A stretch of 64,000 nt of DNA from Agromyces ramosus (GTDB taxonomy: Bacteria; Actinomycetota; Actinomycetes; Actinomycetales; Microbacteriaceae), in contig NZ_JAUSYY010000001.1 in the NCBI RefSeq assembly GCF_030817175.1, forward strand, positions 310,001 through 374,000. Direction: 5' to 3'. A model generated the notes under the pieces. It saw nothing but the letters and a program-made list of their open reading frames with translations. It had not been told where the DNA came from and searched no databases. Within the stretch, counting starts at the first letter, position 1, and each line of letters begins with the position of its first letter. A program made the translations under genes and the position numbers. Shown piece by piece: positions 35,396 through 43,091 of this stretch.

Positions 35396-36343
35396 TCAGA
35401 AGCCCGCCCGCAGCACGAGATACCCGGGGAACAGTGCGAACGCGATGGTCACGGGCAGGATCAGGAAGACCAGCGGCACGAGCATCGCGATCTCTTTTCG
35501 ACCGGCGAGCTCGATGATGGTGCGCTTCGCCTCTTCGCGCGCATCACCGGCCTGCGATCGGAGGACGCCCGCGAGCGGGGCGCCGCGCTCGAGCGCACCG
35601 AGCACCTGGTCGAGTGCCCGCGAAAGAGCCGGATGGTCGAGCCCGTCTCGAAGTTCGGCGAGCGCCTGGCTGAGCGGGAGACCGGCGCCGACCGAGGCCA
35701 CGATGCCTGCGAACTCACCCGGCAGCTCGCCGGATCCGGCGCGGCCGATGCGGCGGATCGCATCGAGCATGCTCTCGCCGGCGGTGAGGCTCAGCGTGAG
35801 GAACTCGAGCACGGTGGGCAACTCGGCTGAGATGCGGGCGAGACGACGACGCGCGCGACGCTGCAGCATCCAGTCTCGGGCCACCGCCCCGAGCGCAGCT
35901 GCGATGAGCGGCATGGCGAGTCGCACGATCGTCGGCAATGAGCTGAAGGCCGGCGAGAGCGCGGCCAGCGCAGCGGAGAGCGCGAACGCGCCCGCGGCCC
36001 ACGCCAGCTGTTCGCCACGGAACCGCTCGACGCTGGCAGCGGATGCAGACTGGCGCAGTCGCCGCGCGATGATCTCGTTGCCGCCGAGCCACTCGGAGAG
36101 CAGGGTGCGGAGCACCCGTGCGAGCGGCAGCACGATGAGGCCGAGCACGGGGGTGGGATCGGCCGGGCGCCGTGCGAGCAGCGCACGGGCCTCGGGCGAG
36201 ATGTCAGAGACGTATGGCGCGACCCGCTCGAGGAGCCTCGCGCGCCCGACCCTGGGCACGGCCGAGACCACGAGCCACAGTCCGAGACCGAGCAGTGCCC
36301 CGAGCAGCACGCCGATGGACGCCATCGAGTTCAGTGGAACCAT
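35396..36343 (-). CDS. tadC: Type II secretion F-domain protein TadC
   Basis: 315 residues. Helices at both ends flank the T2SSF domain (RISAELPTVLEFLTLSLTAGESMLDAIRRIGRA...LPGEFAGIVASVGAGLPLSQALAELRDG). GGAGGAG lies 6 nt before the ATG at 36343, which itself is inside the last codons of tadB (13-nt overlap). With TadB it forms the inner-membrane platform of the pilus machine. Confidence 0.88.
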   Translation of the reverse strand: MVPLNSMASIGVLLGALLGLGLWLVVSAVPRVGRARLLERVAPYVSDISPEARALLARRPADPTPVLGLIVLPLARVLRTLLSEWLGGNEIIARRLRQSASAASVERFRGEQLAWAAGAFALSAALAALSPAFSSLPTIVRLAMPLIAAALGAVARDWMLQRRARRRLARISAELPTVLEFLTLSLTAGESMLDAIRRIGRAGSGELPGEFAGIVASVGAGLPLSQALAELRDGLDHPALSRALDQVLGALERGAPLAGVLRSQAGDAREEAKRTIIELAGRKEIAMLVPLVFLILPVTIAFALFPGYLVLRAGF

Positions 36344-37191
36344 CGCCGCTCCTCCGGCAAGCGGCCGAGCGCGACCATCGCCTGGTACGCGATGACGCTC
36401 ACCACGACGCCCGCGATGATGAGCGCGGTGCCGGCCGGTGAGTCGTAGGCCACGATCGTCTCGTGGCGTGAGGCGATGACCAGGAGCAGCAGCCAGGGCG
36501 CTGCGACGCCCAGGCGGGCTGCATTTCGGATCCACGACTGGCGTGCGGTCACCTCGGCTCGCAATGCCGCATCTTCACGGAGATAGCCGGAGAGCCCTCT
36601 GAGCACTGCTGTGACATCGCTGCCGCCGACCTCGCGTGCCATGCGTAGCGTCTCGAGGATGCGATCGGCGACAGGGTCGGCCAGCGCGCCCTTCAGGGCG
36701 TCGAGGCAGGTGGAGAAGTTGCCGGTGCGACGGTATTCGGCCTCGAACGACGCGAACGCGCTTCGGGTGGCCGCCGGCCCGAGCTCGGCGAGTGCGCCGA
36801 CGCTGTCGGGCAGCGACATTCCGGCCCGCACCGAGGCGACGAGGTGGTCGACGACGTCGGGCCAGACGGCGCGGTTCGCGGCCCGGCGGCGCGTCGCTCT
36901 GGCGCGAACGACGATCGGCACGAGGACCACCCCGAGCACGGCGGCGACGAACGTGACCACCGGGATCGCGAACACGGCCTGCGCGAGCGCTCCGGCCACG
37001 ATGCCGAGGAACGCCGCGATGGCGATGATGACGCCCATCGGCACGCGGGCGAGGCCGGCGAGGGCGAGCTCGTCGCGGATGCGCCCGGTGGCGAGCGACG
37101 CTCGCGTCTCGGAGCGTCGTGCCGGCCACAGCACTGGCGACACGACGAGCAGCAATCCGAGCCCCAGGAGGGCTCCGAGTACGAGGCTCAT
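36331..37191 (-). CDS. tadB: Type II secretion F-domain protein TadB
   Basis: 286 residues with about four membrane helices and the T2SSF domain WPDVVDHLVASVRAGMSLPDSVGALAELGPAATRSAFASFEAEYRRTGNF. It lies between tadA and tadC; the ATG at 37191 overlaps the tadA stop as ATGA. The longer ORF upstream is a shadow of tadA. Confidence 0.88.
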   Translation of the reverse strand: MSLVLGALLGLGLLLVVSPVLWPARRSETRASLATGRIRDELALAGLARVPMGVIIAIAAFLGIVAGALAQAVFAIPVVTFVAAVLGVVLVPIVVRARATRRRAANRAVWPDVVDHLVASVRAGMSLPDSVGALAELGPAATRSAFASFEAEYRRTGNFSTCLDALKGALADPVADRILETLRMAREVGGSDVTAVLRGLSGYLREDAALRAEVTARQSWIRNAARLGVAAPWLLLLVIASRHETIVAYDSPAGTALIIAGVVVSVIAYQAMVALGRLPEERRWFH

Positions 37192-38429
37192 GCGGCTGTG
37201 CCGCCGAGCACGATCTCGGGATCGAGACCTGCCGCGCGAAACTTCTCGAGCCGGGCCGGACGCGCACCCGTGGGCACGAGCACACCGTCGCGCACGACGA
37301 AGAGCTGTTCGGCATCGACGGCCGCCCCGGTGCATCCGCCGGTCGGGGCCGCGATCTCGACGACCCGGCGCCTTCCGTCGCGATCGATCGCGAGGTGGAC
37401 GACGAGATCGATGCAGCTCGCGACGGTGGGTACGACGAACGATGAGTCGATGTTTCGGCCCGCGAGGAGCGGCAGCGTGCAGAGCTTCGTGAGTGCATCT
37501 CGCGCGGAGTTCGCGTGAATCGTGCACATGCCTGGCAGGCCCGAGTTCAACGCGATGAGCAGGTCGAGGCTCTCGGCCTCGCGGACCTCGCCCACGATGA
37601 GCCGGTCGGGTCGCATGCGCAGTGCCTCTTTGATGAGCCGGCGAAGCGTGATCTCGCCGCTGCCCTCCAGATTCGGCTGCCGGCACTGCAACGCCACGAG
37701 ATCGCGCACGTCGAGGTCGAGCTCGAACGTCTCTTCCACCGTCACGACGCGCTCGCCGATTCGCGCCGCCGACATGAGCGCGTTGAGCATCGTGGTCTTC
37801 CCGGTATGCGTCGCACCCGAGACGAGGATGTTCGAACCCGCGAGCACGCTCATGCGGAGGAACTCGGATGCACGCTGCGGGAGCGAGCCGAGCTCCACGA
37901 GTTGCGGGAGCGATCGGATTCGCCGCTGGAACTTGCGGATGTTGACAGCCCAGTGCGCCCGGGCTACATCGGGGATGGCGACGTGCAGCCGCGATCCGTC
38001 GGGCAGCGATGCATCGACGAACGGCGACGAGAGATCGACCCGGCGACCCGAGTGCTGGAGCATGCGCTCGACCAGCTCGCGCACCTCGCGATCGGACAGC
38101 ACGAGTGTCGTGAGCTCGGCCACGCCGTCGCGTGCGATGAAGACGCGCGTGGGTGCGTTGATCCAGATCTCCTCGACATCGGGGTCGTCGAAGTACGGCT
38201 GCAGCGGCCCGTAGCCCGTGATGGAGGCGACGACGTCGCGCGCCGTGCCGTGCTCGTCGCCGAGTTGCGCGTGCGCCCCGGCGAGTGCGCGTTCGCTGTA
38301 GCGGCGCACCTCTTCGTGGGCGTATTGCGCGGCGACGACTCGGTCGCCCGCGAGATCGAGGCCCTCACGCAGCACGCGGGTGCGCACTCGCTCGGCGATG
38401 GTGCGCACGGGGTCGGTCATGGCATCCAT
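37188..38429 (-). CDS. tadA: Pilus/secretion ATPase TadA (CpaF family)
   Basis: 413 residues from the ATG at 38429 (an ATG at 38420 is also possible). N-terminal helical part, then ITGYGPLQPYFDDPDVEEIWINAPTRVFI, Walker A SGATHTGKTTMLNAL, VTVEETFELDLD, the Walker B region RPDRLIVGEVREAESLDLLIALNSG and the His-box GMCTIHANSARDAL. This is the motor that drives Flp pilus assembly. It opens the Tad operon. No TadZ/Ssd gene stands before it, unlike the usual actinobacterial order. A DnaA-box-like sequence lies 32 nt upstream. Confidence 0.93.
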   Translation of the reverse strand: MDAMTDPVRTIAERVRTRVLREGLDLAGDRVVAAQYAHEEVRRYSERALAGAHAQLGDEHGTARDVVASITGYGPLQPYFDDPDVEEIWINAPTRVFIARDGVAELTTLVLSDREVRELVERMLQHSGRRVDLSSPFVDASLPDGSRLHVAIPDVARAHWAVNIRKFQRRIRSLPQLVELGSLPQRASEFLRMSVLAGSNILVSGATHTGKTTMLNALMSAARIGERVVTVEETFELDLDVRDLVALQCRQPNLEGSGEITLRRLIKEALRMRPDRLIVGEVREAESLDLLIALNSGLPGMCTIHANSARDALTKLCTLPLLAGRNIDSSFVVPTVASCIDLVVHLAIDRDGRRRVVEIAAPTGGCTGAAVDAEQLFVVRDGVLVPTGARPARLEKFRAAGLDPEIVLGGTAA

Positions 38430-38460
38430 CTTGCGTGGCACCGGATGTCTCGACGCGAAG

Positions 38461-38469
38461 TTATCCACA
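38461..38469 (+). promoter_or_regulatory. Perfect DnaA box
   Basis: TTATCCACA, the consensus DnaA-box, in the divergent gap between tadA and the acyltransferase gene. A single AT-rich 9-mer in about 70% GC DNA; no cluster of boxes surrounds it, so it is not an origin. Confidence 0.5.
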
Positions 38470-38518
38470 GCGCGCACATGTCGTCTGTCTGGTGCGCCGC
38501 AAAACGCTGCGCCGTCAC

Positions 38519-38524
38519 TAGACT
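38519..38524 (+). promoter_or_regulatory. -10 element of the acyltransferase gene
   Basis: TAGACT, 27 nt upstream of the ATG at 38551. A short leader with GGAGAGG (38539-38545) fits between. Confidence 0.45.
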
Positions 38525-38550
38525 CGCGGCACCCCGATGGAGAGGTATCG

Positions 38551-39819
38551 ATGAGCACGAAGACCGCCGTAGTCGACCAGCATGCCGCCCTCGCGAAGCG
38601 CGATCTCGTCGTCGACCTGGCGCGCGGCGCCTGCATCGTGCTCGTGGTGGTGGCCCACATCCTCATGATCGGCGTGGGCTTCGACGCCGACGGCCAGATC
38701 GTCGCGTCGCGGCCGCTCGAGGCGCAGGCGTGGTTCGATGCGGCGACGTGGGTCGGCCAGATCATGCCGCTGTTCTTCGCACTCGGCGGCTTCACGGCGT
38801 ACACCGCCTGGCAGAGCCTTCGCCGGCGCGGCGGCGACTCGACCGACTTCGTGCGCGGGCGCGTGCTGCGCCTCGCGCGGCCCGCACTTCCCCTCTTCAT
38901 GTTCTTCGCGGTGGCGCTCGCGGTGGCGACGGCGATCGGCGTCGACCCGGCCATGCTCGACATCGTCGCGACGGGCGTCGGCTCGCCGCTCTGGTTCCTC
39001 TCGGCCTTCCTGCTCGCTCAGTCGTTCGCCCCGGTGATGGTGCGCCTCCACGTCGCCGCGCCGCGCGCCACCCTCGCGGTGCTCTTCGCGTGCGCCGTGC
39101 TCGTCGACGCCGCACGGTTCATCCTCGGCGAGGTCGGGATCGGCCTCGCGAACCTCGTGTTCGTGTGGTTCTTCGTGCAGCAGCTCGGCTTCTGGTACGC
39201 CGACGGATGGTTCCGCGCGCGCCGCCCGTGGCAGCTCGTCGCACTCGCCGTCGTGGCCTATGGCCTGATCGCCGGCATCGTCGCCGCGGGCTGGCTATCG
39301 CCCGACATGCTCCGCAACCTCAACCCGCCCACCGTGCCGCTCGCACTGCTCGGCATCGCGCAGGTCGCCCTGCTCACGCTCCTGCATCGCCCGCTCGCCG
39401 CCCTCATGCAGGGTCGCGGGTTGCAGCGGATCGTCTTCCTCATCGGCGCGCGGGCGATGACGATCTACCTCTGGCACCTGCCGGTGATCGTCGCGGTGGC
39501 CGGCCTCAGCCTCTTGCTGCCCTTCCCCGTACCCGAACCTGCGAGCCCGATGTGGTGGGCCACCCGGCCGGTCGTGTTCGTCGCCGTGCTCGCCGTGGTC
39601 TTCCTCATCTCGATGCCGCTCTCCCGCCTCGAGACGGCGCCCACGAGCATCCCCGAGGGCATGAGGCGACCGGATGCCGCGCGCACGTGGTTCGCCGCCG
39701 CCCTCACGTTCTTCCCGGCCTTCGCCGTCATGAACTGGTTCCTCGACCTGCCGATCGCCCTCATCGGCACCGCGTCGCTCGCCGCGGCGGTGCTGTTGCT
39801 CAGGCCGCGAAGGGACTGA
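38551..39819 (+). CDS. Acyltransferase family 3 membrane protein
   Basis: 422 residues from the ATG at 38551, with GGAGAGG about 6 nt upstream. About ten membrane helices with the family pattern RDLVVDLARGACIVLVVVAHI near the N-terminus (the His is the proposed catalytic residue) and MTIYLWHLPVIV near the C-terminus. Members O-acylate sugars, peptidoglycan, antibiotics or lipids; the acceptor here is unknown. It is divergent from the Tad locus. Confidence 0.88.
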   Translation: MSTKTAVVDQHAALAKRDLVVDLARGACIVLVVVAHILMIGVGFDADGQIVASRPLEAQAWFDAATWVGQIMPLFFALGGFTAYTAWQSLRRRGGDSTDFVRGRVLRLARPALPLFMFFAVALAVATAIGVDPAMLDIVATGVGSPLWFLSAFLLAQSFAPVMVRLHVAAPRATLAVLFACAVLVDAARFILGEVGIGLANLVFVWFFVQQLGFWYADGWFRARRPWQLVALAVVAYGLIAGIVAAGWLSPDMLRNLNPPTVPLALLGIAQVALLTLLHRPLAALMQGRGLQRIVFLIGARAMTIYLWHLPVIVAVAGLSLLLPFPVPEPASPMWWATRPVVFVAVLAVVFLISMPLSRLETAPTSIPEGMRRPDAARTWFAAALTFFPAFAVMNWFLDLPIALIGTASLAAAVLLLRPRRD

Positions 39820-39832
39820 TCGGCCGCGCTCG

Positions 39833-40168
39833 TCAGAGCAGGTCGAGGTCGTCGTAGTTGACGAGGACCTTGCCATCGTCGGGAGTGACGGCCGTGGGCG
39901 AGAGTCGCGCGATCTGTTCTCGCATGTAGCTGAGCGCCGGCTCGTTGTCGGGGTCGGGCAACGAGGAATTCGTGGTCTCGGCCATGATCGGGGCTCCGAC
40001 ATCGAGCAGCAGTGTCGCCGTGACTTCGTCGCCGTCGCTGCCGAATGCGTGGATGTCGACCGCGTCGGCCTCGCCATTTCGCGCCAGCGCGGCCGCGTAC
40101 TCGAGCAGCAGGTCAGCGGTCGCGTCATCGACGAGAAGTGACTTGTCGGCGAAGGTCACGTGCTTCAT
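39833..40168 (-). CDS. Hypothetical protein
   Basis: 111 residues, not recognised: MKHVTFADKSLLVDDATADLLLEYAAALARNGEADAVDIHAFG-type start and an acidic C-terminus (NYDDLDLL). Soluble, no signal or helix. The region 20-60 alternates hydrophobic and charged residues like a small alpha/beta domain. It converges on the acyltransferase gene and is divergent from padR. Confidence 0.65.
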   Translation of the reverse strand: MKHVTFADKSLLVDDATADLLLEYAAALARNGEADAVDIHAFGSDGDEVTATLLLDVGAPIMAETTNSSLPDPDNEPALSYMREQIARLSPTAVTPDDGKVLVNYDDLDLL

Positions 40169-40236
40169 GGGCCGATCGTAAGCGAGGGGTTCGCGCCCGT
40201 GTAGGGGGTTGCGGAACGGTGGGAACGACTGTTCAG

Positions 40237-40273
40237 CAGTACAACATGCACAGTACTTGATCTGATACAGTAC
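40237..40273. promoter_or_regulatory. Three CAGTAC repeats, probable PadR operator, with overlapping -10
   Basis: CAGTAC occurs at 40237-40242, 40251-40256 and 40268-40273. The last two are followed by T, giving AGTACT palindromes. The third overlaps TACAGT (40266-40271), a -10 element that lies 7 nt before the padR ATG, so the message is probably leaderless and binding here would block it. The assignment to the adjacent PadR protein is inference. Confidence 0.6.
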
Positions 40274-40278
40274 TAGCC

Positions 40279-40659
40279 ATGATCGACAACATCGCAGACG
40301 AGGCGTTCGCCGCCGACCTGCTCCGCGGCCACACCGACACCATCGTGCTCGGGGTCCTGCGCCGCCACGACAGCTACGGCTTCGAGATCTACAAGTCGAT
40401 CCGCGAGGCGACCGGCGGCGCCTACGAGATCAAGGAGGCCACCCTCTACGCGAGCTATCGGCGCCTCGTGCGCGATGGCCTCGCCGAGGCGTACTGGGGC
40501 GACGAGTCCCAGGGCGGCCGGCGCAAGTACTACCGCATCACCGACGCGGGCCGCGCCGCGTTCCGCACCAACGTCGCGACCTGGGTCGCGACCCGCGGCA
40601 TCATCGACGACCTCCTGGGCACCACGGTGCCCGCATCCACGAAAGGCAACCGAGCATGA
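40279..40659 (+). CDS. PadR-family transcriptional regulator
   Basis: 126 residues. The winged helix is typical: IVLGVLRRHDSYGFEIYKSIREATGG, YEIKEATLYASYRRLVRDGLAEAYWGDESQGGRRKYYRITDAGRAAF. The C-terminal dimerisation helix is short. It overlaps the next gene (ATGA), a membrane protein with a PadR-associated cytoplasmic domain, the common PadR/DUF1700-like pairing. Autoregulation through the CAGTAC repeats is likely. Confidence 0.93.
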   Translation: MIDNIADEAFAADLLRGHTDTIVLGVLRRHDSYGFEIYKSIREATGGAYEIKEATLYASYRRLVRDGLAEAYWGDESQGGRRKYYRITDAGRAAFRTNVATWVATRGIIDDLLGTTVPASTKGNRA

Positions 40660-41573
40660 ACGCCACCGATCCCATCCGTCGCAGCACCGACGTGCATCGA
40701 CTCCTCGACGACGCCTTCGCCGGCGTGGAGCTCACGCCCGAGGTGCAAGACCTGAAGGAGGAGATCCGCGACAACCTCCTCTCGCGCGTGGCCGAGCTCG
40801 AGGCATCCGGAATCGAATCGTCGGATGCCGCGCGCCGGGCCATGAACGAGCTCGGCGACGTTCGTGCACTCGTCGACGACGACGCCACGACGCCCATGCC
40901 CGTCCGAGTGGAGTCGGCGTCGGCCGCGGCGCTGCGCAACCGGGTGCGGCCGAACCCCGGCTTCGTCGTGCGCACCGTGCTGCTGTCGATCGTCGCTGCC
41001 GCGGCGCTCGTCGTGCTCGTGCTCGCCCTCCTCGGCGTGCTGTCGCTCGGCACCGGCATGCTGACCGCCATCGCCGCCGTGTTCGGGGTCGCCCTCGGCA
41101 TCGTCACGGCCGACGCCCTCCGCCAGGAGACCACCGCGAATCATCCGCTGCCCGCCGGTCGCGCCGTCGCGTTCGGCGTCTCCACCGGGCTGCTGCTCGC
41201 CGGGCTCGCGTTCACCGCGACCGTGATCCTGCGCCTCGACCTCGCGTGGCTCATCCTCTCCGGGCTGCTCGTCGTCGCTGCGATCGCCGCGCTCAGCTAC
41301 CTCGGCGCCACGCAGACCAACCGGCACAAGCCATGGGTGGTGGTGGAGCAGCGCGCGACCACCGTGGCCAACCGCTTCGACGAAGACCCCGCTGCCGCGG
41401 CACGATTCGGCATCTACACCGCCGCCATCTGGACCGTCGCGTTCGTGGTCGCCGTCGTGCTCGGCTTCACCGTCGGCTGGTGGTGGGCACCCGTGGCGCT
41501 CGTCGCCGGGTTCGTCGCCATGCTCGTGACGCTCGCCCGCATGCTGTTCGGCGCTGACGCCCGCCGCACGTAG
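40656..41573 (+). CDS. PadR-linked membrane protein with permease-prefix-like domain
   Basis: 305 residues. The cytoplasmic N-terminus (VHRLLDDAFAGVELTPEVQDLKEEIRDNLLSRVAELEASG, then SSDAARRAMNELGDVRALVDD) matches the helical domain found before DUF1700/permease-prefix proteins. Six or so membrane helices follow in two pairs and a central stretch (ALSYLGATQTNRHKPWV in a loop). Start overlaps the padR stop as ATGA. Probably a regulated membrane sensor or envelope protein; function unknown. Confidence 0.75.
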   Translation: MNATDPIRRSTDVHRLLDDAFAGVELTPEVQDLKEEIRDNLLSRVAELEASGIESSDAARRAMNELGDVRALVDDDATTPMPVRVESASAAALRNRVRPNPGFVVRTVLLSIVAAAALVVLVLALLGVLSLGTGMLTAIAAVFGVALGIVTADALRQETTANHPLPAGRAVAFGVSTGLLLAGLAFTATVILRLDLAWLILSGLLVVAAIAALSYLGATQTNRHKPWVVVEQRATTVANRFDEDPAAAARFGIYTAAIWTVAFVVAVVLGFTVGWWWAPVALVAGFVAMLVTLARMLFGADARRT

Positions 41574-41642
41574 GCGGGGTCGGTCCGGGCGTCGGTGGTC
41601 GCGGCATCCGCACCTGGTCGGGCGACTCCTGATCGCGAACGG

Positions 41643-43046
41643 TCAGAGCCACGGCTCGCGCCAGCCGCCGTGATCGGCGACGAGCGCATCGGCATCGTAC
41701 GGACCCCACGTGCCGGGAGCGTACGCGCGCACCGGCGGAGGAGTGTCGATGAGCGGCTGCATGACTCGCCACGCCTCCTCGACCTCGTCCTGCCGCGTGA
41801 AGCGGATGCTGCGACCGTTCAACGCGGCCAGGAGCAGGACTTCGTAGGGGGTCGGCCCCTCGCCGCCGCTGGTCGCGAACTCCATGTCGAGGTCGATCGA
41901 GCTGGGCTTCGGGGCATCCGCTCGCTGGGCGTTGAGCACCACGCGCACGCCGGTCGAGGGATCGAGCCGGATCACGAGCTGATCCGGCTCGCTCGTGGCG
42001 TCACGCAGCCCGAACCCGAGCTTCGGTGGTCCCTTGAAGACCAGCCGCACCTCGGTCGCGGTTTCAGGCAGGAGCTTGCCGGTGCGGATGAAGAACGGCA
42101 CTCCCGACCATCGCCAGTTCTCGATCTCGAGCCGCAGCGCGCAGAACGTCTCGGTGGTGGAGTCGGGGGCGACGCCGTCGATCTCGCGATACCCGTCGAA
42201 CTGCCCGCGCACGTAGTGCCGGGGATCCGCTTCGACCGTCGCGCGGAACAGCGAGGTCTGCATGTCCCTGATCGACTCGGGGTCGCCACGCGACGGCGCC
42301 TCCATCGCGACGGCCGCGACCACCTGCATCAGGTGGTTGACGACGACGTCGCGCAGGGCGCCGACCGGGTCGTAGAAATGCCCGCGGCCGGGAAGGCCGA
42401 ACTGCTCGGCCATCGTGATCTGCACGCAGTCGACGTAGTTGCGATTCCAGACCGGCTCGAGCATGGTGTTCGCGAAGCGCAGGTAGAGGATCTCGTCGAG
42501 CCCCATCTTGCCCAGGTAGTGGTCGATCCGGTACAGCTGCGACTCGTCCACGTACTGGTGCAGTTCCTCGGCGAGCGCTCGCGCCGATGCCAGGTCGTGA
42601 CCGAACGGCTTCTCCACGACGACGCGCCCGTGTTCGACGAGGCCGGCGCCGGCGAGCCCGCGCACCACGGTCGCGAACAGGCTGGGCGGCGTCTCGAGGT
42701 AGAACACCGGCGTGCTCGCGGCGCCGATGGCCGAGCGGACCCGTTCATACGTGGCCGCGTCGGCGAAATCGCCCTGCACGTAGCTCAACCGGCCCGCGAG
42801 ACGCGCGAACACCGCGTCGTCGAGCTCTTCACCCGTGCCGGTGATCGACGAGCGGGCGCGCTCGACCAGCTGGTCGATCGACCAGTCATCGACGGCGACG
42901 CCCACGATGGGGCATTCGAGCAGCCTCCGCTGCTCGAGCCGGTACAGCGACCGGAAGGTCATGACTCGTGCGAGGTCACCGGTGATCCCGAACACCACCA
43001 GGACGTCGCCGATCGCACCACCTGCGTCGTTCGTCTTCGCTGCCAC
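41643..43046 (-). CDS. zwf: Glucose-6-phosphate 1-dehydrogenase
   Basis: 467 residues. [19 protein letters not shown] is the Rossmann start, [11 protein letters not shown] and [15 protein letters not shown] carry the substrate-binding Lys and catalytic His, and [18 protein letters not shown] follows. It oxidises glucose-6-phosphate to 6-phosphogluconolactone with NADP, entry to the pentose phosphate pathway. Mildly short against classical forms. The first glycine-rich motif reads GITGDLA, as expected. It lies 45 nt downstream of the GH15 gene on the same strand, with no terminator between, so the two are probably co-expressed. Confidence 0.94.
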   Translation of the reverse strand: MAAKTNDAGGAIGDVLVVFGITGDLARVMTFRSLYRLEQRRLLECPIVGVAVDDWSIDQLVERARSSITGTGEELDDAVFARLAGRLSYVQGDFADAATYERVRSAIGAASTPVFYLETPPSLFATVVRGLAGAGLVEHGRVVVEKPFGHDLASARALAEELHQYVDESQLYRIDHYLGKMGLDEILYLRFANTMLEPVWNRNYVDCVQITMAEQFGLPGRGHFYDPVGALRDVVVNHLMQVVAAVAMEAPSRGDPESIRDMQTSLFRATVEADPRHYVRGQFDGYREIDGVAPDSTTETFCALRLEIENWRWSGVPFFIRTGKLLPETATEVRLVFKGPPKLGFGLRDATSEPDQLVIRLDPSTGVRVVLNAQRADAPKPSSIDLDMEFATSGGEGPTPYEVLLLAALNGRSIRFTRQDEVEEAWRVMQPLIDTPPPVRAYAPGTWGPYDADALVADHGGWREPWL

Positions 43047-43091
43047 GGTCTGCCCCCTGATCGTGCGTCGGCTCGGTGATCGCTGCTGCGC

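Noticed and set aside
34740..35396. TadE-like gene beginning at 35396
   Set aside because: That would overlap the whole Flp-like gene in another frame; the extra N-terminus is Arg/His-rich shadow.
38461..38469. Origin of replication
   Set aside because: A single DnaA box without dnaA, dnaN or box cluster.
37515..39857. Long plus-strand ORF (780 codons) across tadA and the acyltransferase
   Set aside because: Spans two real genes in other frames; Arg/Ala-rich with no domain.
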